This document shows positions 58,004 through 64,000 of a DNA stretch of 64,000 nucleotides, in pieces. The position numbers and the translations under genes were made by a program. The stretch covers positions 310,001-374,000 of the forward strand of contig BGKB01000001.1 of NCBI GenBank assembly GCA_003116975.1, in the 5' to 3' direction. How positions within the stretch are numbered: the stretch's first letter is position 1; each line of letters begins with the position of its first letter. This stretch comes from Aurantiochytrium sp. KH105. Lineage: Eukaryota; Sar; Bigyra; Thraustochytrida; Thraustochytriidae. The notes under the pieces are model-generated. The model made no database searches. It saw only the letters and a list, made by a program, of their open reading frames with translations, and was not told where the DNA came from.

Positions 58004-60139
58004 TCACAAGGGAGCAAAGGAGTGGCCGCCCACGACCCACTCCACGCTCTCGACACCAGGCGAACGGCGCACTTTCATGCTGTAAATCAACAGGGCAACA
58101 GCCTGCAAGGCATTCTGGCGACCCGCGCGCACCTGCCAGGGAAGGCCTTGAAAATAAAGCTGGAAATGAGGCACCGCATGACCGTCCGGCGCCGGCACCG
58201 TGATGCGCTCGAGTCCCCACCCTTGCTGCACGGCAAAAAAGCCCGGATCCGGAAGGTCCCGTCGCGAGTTGGCCAAAAACACCTGACGGTTGTCCTCGAT
58301 GTGCATGGACTTCTTCAGCCAGTCTGTTGCCAGGTGCACGAGAATGTCCGGGTCGCAGGGCGGGGAAGCCGCATCCCACTGGTACTTGCTCAGTCGGTCG
58401 GGGCTGCCAAAGAGCGACTTGAGATGCGAAAGCACCGTTGCGCGCGTATACGTGCCACGGCCCGCGGCCACCAAAGGCTGCGCGACAACAAGTAGCGAGC
58501 GCTCCAAACGCGCGCGCTCGTCAAGCAATCGGTTGATCATGCTCATGTCCTGCTGGGCCTGAAAGAAAGCTTGCTGGTTGTTCCCCTGCTGGGCAACCAT
58601 TGAGTTGTAATAATTCATCGCGCGTTGACGCGCAACTTCAAGCGGTTGTTGTTGCTGTTGTTGCTGCTGCAGAGCCAAGAGCTGCTGCTGCTGTTGCTGC
58701 TGCGAAAATGCATCCATCGTTATCAGACCCCCTGCCGCTGCTAAGAGGCCTTGCCGTGCAGACCCAGCCGTCGGCAGCACTTGGGCCTGCAAGCTCTGGT
58801 CCAACATGCTCTTGGAAAACACTTGGCTGTTCAGCTCCACGAGATGACGCGTGTTGCGCTCGAGCGGCTCAATTACATTCTCGCGAGCGTACTTGGACAG
58901 CGCCCGCGTGAGATTGTCCGTCCAGTCGTCAATCACATTCGCAACACTCTGCACGCCTTGTCCTGAAGGTGACGACGGCACTCCATTTTGCTGGTCCCAA
59001 TCCACGGTCAGAGACTGCAGCAACAGGTACGCCGCCTCATCCATATCGCTCAGGGAGCTCGAAGTTGCACCATGCATATGAAATGGAGAGCCCTGCATCG
59101 GGAGGGGCGATGCGCAATTCGGACACGAGGTGCTCACGGGCGTACTCAGGCTCGAAGGTGTTCCCATGGGACTTGCTTTATTCCCAGGTGTCGCGCGAAG
59201 AGCCGCGAGATACCGAACTGCGCCACTACTTGGCGGTCGGTTCATGTATCCCGGACTTTGCAACGATGGACTTGAACGAATGTGCGTCCCAGTGCGTCGC
59301 CGCACATTGTATGCGGCTGCGCTTCCTGGGCTACTGTATGCCACCTTGCGCCGGACTTCTGGCGTCATTGGCTCTGCGGTGATATCTCTGGTACTTGACG
59401 ACGACGACGACGACGACGCCAGCGAGCTCGTTACACGCGCTTGATCAGCCTTGTTTCTTGCGCTTTGTTCGTCTTGTTGCTGCTGCTGTTGTTGCCGTTG
59501 ATGCCTTCGTGCGGCGTCTCTGCGATGCTCCAAAGCCTCGCGCAGAGCGGCGGCTGTCGAGCCGAGTCCGAGTAGCTTCGTCTGCGTCTCGGTTAAAATT
59601 GACGCCGACGATCTCGCCACCGAACCTGTTGCTTGCTTCGCATACATGGCCATGAGAGATGGCGCTGCTCGCAACGTTTGCGCTGTGATCACCACGCAAA
59701 TGGCAATCACAATGCGAAAGAGTACCAGGACGCCCGCGATCCACGCTGCATGGTCGCCTTCGTAGTCCGGCCCGACGCCGCACGCCATGCGAAGGGTGAG
59801 CAAAAGCAAGAGCACTTTGCGGACCGCCTCGGATCCTTCTGCGTCGCCCTCGCCCTCGCCCACGTCTGCGCGAGCGCGCGTCTCGTCCACCTGCACCAGC
59901 GCCAGCGCCGTCATGAACAGGGCCAGCGCCACTCCCAGCGTCAGACGTAGCGCCCGCCGTCTTTCCCGCGTGCGGTGCAGCTCCACGTGCGCGTCCAGCG
60001 CCGCGCGCCGCTCGCTTGCGGCCCCGTGCATCGTCTCGAGCGCCGCGCACGCGTCCTCGCGTCTTCGCGTTGGCCTCTCTTGAGCACGGTTATGCGTTTG
60101 GATTGGCTTCGCCCGCCGGCCTTCCTTGCTTTCATTCAT
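58004..60139 (-). CDS. TMEM209: TMEM209-like nuclear-envelope protein
   Basis: The ATG at 60139-60137 gives 711 residues; a GTG codon just upstream is not the start. Two or three hydrophobic segments lie in the first 170 residues (LTLGVALALFMTALALVQV, then VLLLLLTLRMACGVG and AGVLVLFRIVIAICVVITAQTL). The middle is Ser/Pro/Gln-rich with several poly-Gln runs and a CPNC pair. The C-terminal 170 residues match the conserved TMEM209 end: LSKYQWDAASPPCDPDILVHLATDWL, VFLANSRRDLPDPGFFAVQQ, then FQLYFQGLPWQVRAGRQNALQAVALLIYSMKV. The animal protein (about 560 residues) sits in the nuclear envelope and binds a nucleoporin. It is divergent from the kinesin gene. Confidence 0.85.
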   Translation of the reverse strand: MNESKEGRRAKPIQTHNRAQERPTRRREDACAALETMHGAASERRAALDAHVELHRTRERRRALRLTLGVALALFMTALALVQVDETRARADVGEGEGDAEGSEAVRKVLLLLLTLRMACGVGPDYEGDHAAWIAGVLVLFRIVIAICVVITAQTLRAAPSLMAMYAKQATGSVARSSASILTETQTKLLGLGSTAAALREALEHRRDAARRHQRQQQQQQQDEQSARNKADQARVTSSLASSSSSSSSTRDITAEPMTPEVRRKVAYSSPGSAAAYNVRRRTGTHIRSSPSLQSPGYMNRPPSSGAVRYLAALRATPGNKASPMGTPSSLSTPVSTSCPNCASPLPMQGSPFHMHGATSSSLSDMDEAAYLLLQSLTVDWDQQNGVPSSPSGQGVQSVANVIDDWTDNLTRALSKYARENVIEPLERNTRHLVELNSQVFSKSMLDQSLQAQVLPTAGSARQGLLAAAGGLITMDAFSQQQQQQQLLALQQQQQQQQPLEVARQRAMNYYNSMVAQQGNNQQAFFQAQQDMSMINRLLDERARLERSLLVVAQPLVAAGRGTYTRATVLSHLKSLFGSPDRLSKYQWDAASPPCDPDILVHLATDWLKKSMHIEDNRQVFLANSRRDLPDPGFFAVQQGWGLERITVPAPDGHAVPHFQLYFQGLPWQVRAGRQNALQAVALLIYSMKVRRSPGVESVEWVVGGHSFAPL

Positions 60140-60755
60140 CACGTTCGACTCGACTCGACTCGACCTAGGTCTTACTAGACCTGGACCTAGGTCTCTCCTG
60201 AAACGATGATGGCTCGGCCTTCCGCAACAACCAAGGCCTTTCTTTGCACGAGGCTCCCACGGGAATAGCGGTCAGCGGGTCGAAAGCAAGAAAGCTTGGC
60301 GCGGGAATACAGCATTCGCCGCCACGGTGCCGCGAGTGGTATGCGATAGTCAAGCATTCAGAGGAGGCCTGGAGGTTTTGTTGTTTTTCGGGGGGGCAGA
60401 AGCTTTTGTCACAAGCAGAGGAATGTTTTGTTTCTTTCGCTTCAATTGTGAGCATGATCAACCCTGCCGGTCGTGTCTACGAACCAAGGATCGCTCACAC
60501 AGAAAAACGTAATGCGTGCACGTGTCCCTTCATGTCGTTTTCTTTTTCAAACTGGCATTCTGCTGTTTTGTTTTCCATGTCATCTCAAAATTCTAACGCT
60601 CGCGCGACCACGCAGTCTTCGCTCGCCGGTTCCACGGCCGGCGCGCTGGCGTCCGTGCGCGAGGCGCGTGCGAGGCGTGACAAGGGGAGCGGGGAAAGGG
60701 TACAAGCTAGCCGCGCGCCGCGGGGGCGTCCGGCGCGAGGGCTGTGCGAAAAGGC
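60140..60755. other. Divergent intergenic region, TMEM209-like / kinesin
   Basis: About 616 bp between start codons. An ACTCGACTCGACTCGACCTAGGTC stretch, with CCTAGGTC repeated, lies at about 60146-60196. The rest is mixed sequence and the kinesin leader. Probable promoters for both genes; no element is identified. Confidence 0.4.
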
Positions 60756-63700
60756 ATGATGCCGCGATCGCCACCGCTGTACCCGGAGACAGCGCTCGCA
60801 ACACCGGGCGGGAAAAAAACACGCAAAGAACAAGCACAGAGCGAGACAGCGGAAGAGCTTGACCGCGTGCTTGTGGGCGTGCGTGTACGCCCGCTTCTCC
60901 CCTCCGAACTCGGCAAATCCGACAAAGAGTCCTGGGCTTGGGACGAACAGCAGGTGTTTAGCAAGGACATTGACTACAAGCAGCTTAATGACGCCGAAGT
61001 GGCCAGGCTTCCCGATGGACGCAAGAGCAAGTTTGCCTTTGATCGAGTCTTTGCGCCCGACGAGCAAACCGTCGACGTCTACACGGATCAGGTCGCAGGT
61101 CTCGTCGAGCGCGTCGTCGAAGGGTACAACGCGACAATCCTTGCCTACGGTCAAACAACAAGCGGCAAAACGCACACCATCACCGGATCAGACGACGAAA
61201 AGGGAATTCTTCAGCTCGCCCTTGAGGACCTCTTTGACCTTATTCGAAAGGACGGCTTTGATGCCGCCTATCGCTTCAGCGTGAACGTCTCGTATTGTGA
61301 AATCTATCAAGAAGTCGTCCGCGACCTGCTCGATCCAGCCAAACACCACCTTAGCATCGCGGACGATCCCCAGCGCGGACCTCTCGTGCGGGGTCTTACA
61401 GAGGTCACCGTCTCCACCGCGCAGGAAGCGCTCGATCTCGTCAGCAAAGGCCAGGAAACCCGCAAAGTCGGCGTCACGCAGATCTCCGCGAGCAGCAGCC
61501 GCTCGCATTCCATCTTCCAGGTCCGTGTTGAAAGCCGCCCGAGGCTCGACGATGCTGTCAACGAATCACACGACAACGGCGTACCCGATGCAGAGCCACT
61601 CGAGACTCCCGCTTCGTCGGCGCCTGCATCATCTGCGAACGATGCTCTGCGCAAGTGGGCTCGCTCCTACGAGCGACCACTTGCCGTGTCAACGCTCAGC
61701 GTGATTGATCTTGCAGGCAGCGAACGTGTTTCCAAGACACAAGCTCGGGGCGAGCGGCTCAAGGAGGCCGGCTTTATCAACAAAAGCCTTGCGGCACTTG
61801 GAAACGTTATTGCCGCCATTAATGCAGGATCCTCACACATCCCCTTTCGCTCGTGTAAACTCACACGTCTGCTGACCTCGGCGCTCGGGGGAAATTCATA
61901 TACGGCAATGATCTGTTGCGTTACGCCTTCCATCTTGCACCACGACGAGTCACGATCGACCCTTCAATTTGCCCACCGCGCAAGCAAAATCAAGACGCAT
62001 GCCAAACTTAATCAGGTCGAAACGGGCGACAAAATTCTTGAGGCCTTTAGAACGCAGGTTGGCACGCTTCAACGGGAACTGGCGCTCAACGTCTCCGAAA
62101 AGCAGTTGCTTCAAGAAAAAGTACAGTCGCTCGAGCGCAAGCTTCACTCCAACCTCGCAAAGTCTCTTCAAACACCGCGCTTTGCACGTCGAAAGTCCCT
62201 CGTGCCGCAGACGGCTGTGCGTCCGCGTCGCAACCCAGTCTTCGCGGCTGTGCCTGACGCCCCCTTCACAGTCGCACGTCTTCAACAGAGAGGCGATGCA
62301 CCTCAGCACTCGGTCCGCTTTCAGACCAGCTTTGAAAGCGCCGAAGACGGTGATCCCTTTGTTGGGGCCGTCAACTCATTGGCAATTCGCTCCGAAGACA
62401 TCGACGCGCTCGAACATGAACTTGTTCAACGCGACCGTCAGGTTACTGCAGCCAAGAGTCTCCTGCTAGAAGCTCAGGAAAAGCTTCGCGACTTTCTCCA
62501 TAACGCTCCTGCAAGCCCAGAGACTCGAGACGAAGACGAAGTCATCAGACTGCAGAATCAAGTCCAAAATGAGCGTGCACGCGCCGATCAACAAGAAGAG
62601 CAAGCTCTGGGGCGAATTCGTGCTTTGGAAAAACAGCTGGAAAATCTCGAGGTCGCAGCAACTCAGGGCACACAAAGCGCGCTCGATGCTCAGAAAGCGC
62701 AATCTCAACTTGGAGAAGCACAAACGCGAATTCAAGTGCTCGAAAGGCAACTCCAGGTTTACGAGGAAGCCCGTCCGGAGCAGGATGATATAATCGCGGA
62801 CCTAAGAGCGGAACTCGAAAGCAGCCGTCGCCGCGCAGAGGCCCAAGAAAAGCGCGCAGAAGCTCTCGAGCGCGAACTCGCGGATTGCAACACGCGAATA
62901 GAGCATTCACAAGTCTCGGCACAACGTCTACTTGTTTCGGCGCAACATCTTGACCAGGAACCTTCTGAGCCATTAAACGCGCCACTCGATCAGCAATCCG
63001 CTGACTCTCTGGAGAATGCCTTGGGAATCTTGCAAACTAGGCTTGAGCGTGCTGATACAACTAGAGCCCAACGGGATCAGGCGCTCGCCCACGCAAATGA
63101 GCAGGTGACGCGGCTTGAGAGCCAACTCGAGAAAGCAACGTCCGAATTAGAACAAGCGGCTACCCGCGCAAACAAAATCGAGGAAGATGCAAGCGCTGAG
63201 CAGGCCAGACTCATTGCTGAGCACACGCAGGAACGGACTACCTGGCAAACGCAATTGCGGCTTCTCGAGGATCGCGCCACAGAGCAAGAGGCTCTGCGGC
63301 AAAACGCAGCCTCGCTCCAAGAGGAATTAAAAGGTCTCTGCGTCACGGTCGATTCGGTCAAGGAGGAAAATGGCCGCATTCGTCAAGTTGCAGAGACCGA
63401 AAAGGCAGACCTCGCATCTCGCCTTGAGGAGCTCGAAACCGCGCTCGAGGCTCGCAATGCACAATTGGCAGAGCTAGACGACGCGCGCGCTGCTCTTGCC
63501 TTATCCGTGGAGGCAAAGGATAACGAAGTGGATGTCATCAAGAAAACATCCGAAGAACGGTACCAGTTCGCCGAAAATGAACTGCGCCAGCTCCAGGACG
63601 CCATCCGTGCGCACGAGGCACGCGAGCGAGATTACGCAGAGCGCAATAGCCTCCTCGAGAACCGTGTGGCAGACCTCGAAGAGGTTCAACAGGAGCACGC

Positions 63701-64000
63701 TTCTCTTTCGAGTGAGTTGTCTGCCTTAAAGAAGTCCCTTCAGGCCACGAAACAAGATCTCGAAGCCGCAGAGAGTAGGTGCGAAGAGATAGAAGACGAC
63801 AGGACGCATTTGCAAAATCGAGTACGGGATCTCGAGGCTGAAGCCGAGGCATCAGCGAGCACGATGCGCGGCCTCGAGGAAAATGAGCATGATATTGAAG
63901 CTGCCAAGAAGGCATTGGCCGATGCAGAGGAGAAGATGACTGAGCTCATCGACGTCAAAGACCAGCTGGAAACGCAGGTCAAGGATCTCAATGAAAGTGT
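60756..64000 (+). CDS. Kinesin, N-terminal motor, kinesin-7/CENP-E-like, 3' partial
   Basis: The frame opens at tandem ATGs (60756, 60759) and stays open to the right edge, 1,081 codons. The motor spans about residues 38-415: VLVGVRVRPLL, the P-loop GQTTSGKTHTITG (from residue 132), SSSRSHSIFQ (switch I) and DLAGSER (switch II, from residue 318), then SLAALGNVIAAINAG and HIPFRSCKLTRLLTSALGGNS. The P-loop form with Thr-Ser-Gly-Lys-Thr is typical of kinesin-7. About 45 residues of Ala/Pro/Glu-rich sequence are inserted between switch I and switch II. After the motor there is a short basic linker, then a very long coiled coil to the edge. CENP-E-type kinesins move chromosomes on spindle microtubules. 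The subfamily is a moderate call; the kinesin assignment is secure. Confidence 0.95.
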   Translation, partial: MMPRSPPLYPETALATPGGKKTRKEQAQSETAEELDRVLVGVRVRPLLPSELGKSDKESWAWDEQQVFSKDIDYKQLNDAEVARLPDGRKSKFAFDRVFAPDEQTVDVYTDQVAGLVERVVEGYNATILAYGQTTSGKTHTITGSDDEKGILQLALEDLFDLIRKDGFDAAYRFSVNVSYCEIYQEVVRDLLDPAKHHLSIADDPQRGPLVRGLTEVTVSTAQEALDLVSKGQETRKVGVTQISASSSRSHSIFQVRVESRPRLDDAVNESHDNGVPDAEPLETPASSAPASSANDALRKWARSYERPLAVSTLSVIDLAGSERVSKTQARGERLKEAGFINKSLAALGNVIAAINAGSSHIPFRSCKLTRLLTSALGGNSYTAMICCVTPSILHHDESRSTLQFAHRASKIKTHAKLNQVETGDKILEAFRTQVGTLQRELALNVSEKQLLQEKVQSLERKLHSNLAKSLQTPRFARRKSLVPQTAVRPRRNPVFAAVPDAPFTVARLQQRGDAPQHSVRFQTSFESAEDGDPFVGAVNSLAIRSEDIDALEHELVQRDRQVTAAKSLLLEAQEKLRDFLHNAPASPETRDEDEVIRLQNQVQNERARADQQEEQALGRIRALEKQLENLEVAATQGTQSALDAQKAQSQLGEAQTRIQVLERQLQVYEEARPEQDDIIADLRAELESSRRRAEAQEKRAEALERELADCNTRIEHSQVSAQRLLVSAQHLDQEPSEPLNAPLDQQSADSLENALGILQTRLERADTTRAQRDQALAHANEQVTRLESQLEKATSELEQAATRANKIEEDASAEQARLIAEHTQERTTWQTQLRLLEDRATEQEALRQNAASLQEELKGLCVTVDSVKEENGRIRQVAETEKADLASRLEELETALEARNAQLAELDDARAALALSVEAKDNEVDVIKKTSEERYQFAENELRQLQDAIRAHEARERDYAERNSLLENRVADLEEVQQEHASLSSELSALKKSLQATKQDLEAAESRCEEIEDDRTHLQNRVRDLEAEAEASASTMRGLEENEHDIEAAKKALADAEEKMTELIDVKDQLETQVKDLNES

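Noticed and set aside
1-64000. A multi-gene defence or biosynthetic system
   Set aside because: Genes are unrelated, strands alternate, and no cluster of modification, transport and core enzymes is seen.

Overview
This is a 64 kb stretch of a GC-rich, compact eukaryotic nuclear genome. The evidence is monocistronic genes on both strands, four GT-AG introns in only three of 23 genes, 5' leaders rich in short tandem repeats, and a wholly eukaryotic gene set (kinesin, prefoldin, COMMD, TBC Rab-GAP, UBLCP1, TMEM209, prolyl 4-hydroxylase, mitochondrial carrier). Axoneme-type proteins (a sperm-tail PG-rich protein, a CCDC177-like coiled coil, a MORN protein) point to a flagellated protist. The style fits a thraustochytrid (Labyrinthulomycete stramenopile), but that placement is inference; no marker gene in the window proves it.

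Layout. 1-6.1 kb: end of a PTEN/tensin-type phosphatase, then two divergent coiled-coil genes of likely flagellar role. 6.3-8.2 kb: a CAX Ca2+/H+ exchanger. 9.8-16.5 kb, all plus strand: mitochondrial phosphate carrier, an unknown Phe-motif protein, a membrane-anchored MsrB-like protein with two introns, and a Spinster-type MFS transporter. 16.9-22 kb: a TPR-like protein, a membrane-anchored JmjC/cupin-8 oxygenase and an orphan single-pass membrane protein. 24.5-32.1 kb: MORN protein, UBLCP1-like phosphatase, PH-like plus CCR4-type nuclease, prefoldin subunit 4 (one intron). 34.3-40 kb: short/branched-chain acyl-CoA dehydrogenase, membrane prolyl 4-hydroxylase (one intron), a divergent poly-Q kinase. 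40-47.1 kb: a gene-poor block full of microsatellites. 47.1-50.6 kb: a divergent COMMD / PDZ-TBC pair. 51.6-52.6 kb: a decayed DDE transposon with perfect 28-bp inverted ends. 55.2-64 kb: an unknown Q-rich CxxC protein, a TMEM209-like nuclear-envelope protein, and a kinesin running off the right edge.

There is no operon-like or cassette organisation, and I found no convincing multi-gene novel system. Functional links are loose: flagellar or cytoskeletal genes (CCDC177-like, PG-rich, MORN, kinesin, prefoldin), endomembrane traffic (COMMD next to a Rab-GAP), mitochondrial metabolism (phosphate carrier, acyl-CoA dehydrogenase), and three membrane-anchored redox or 2-oxoglutarate enzymes (MsrB-like, JmjC, P4H). 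The most interesting items are the transposon relic with an unusually long D-E spacing and a 3-bp candidate target duplication, the MsrB-like protein lacking zinc cysteines, the TBC domain split by about 270 residues, and two kinds of 21-bp-period repeats, one of which shares a GCAAGTGC motif between two distant intergenic regions.
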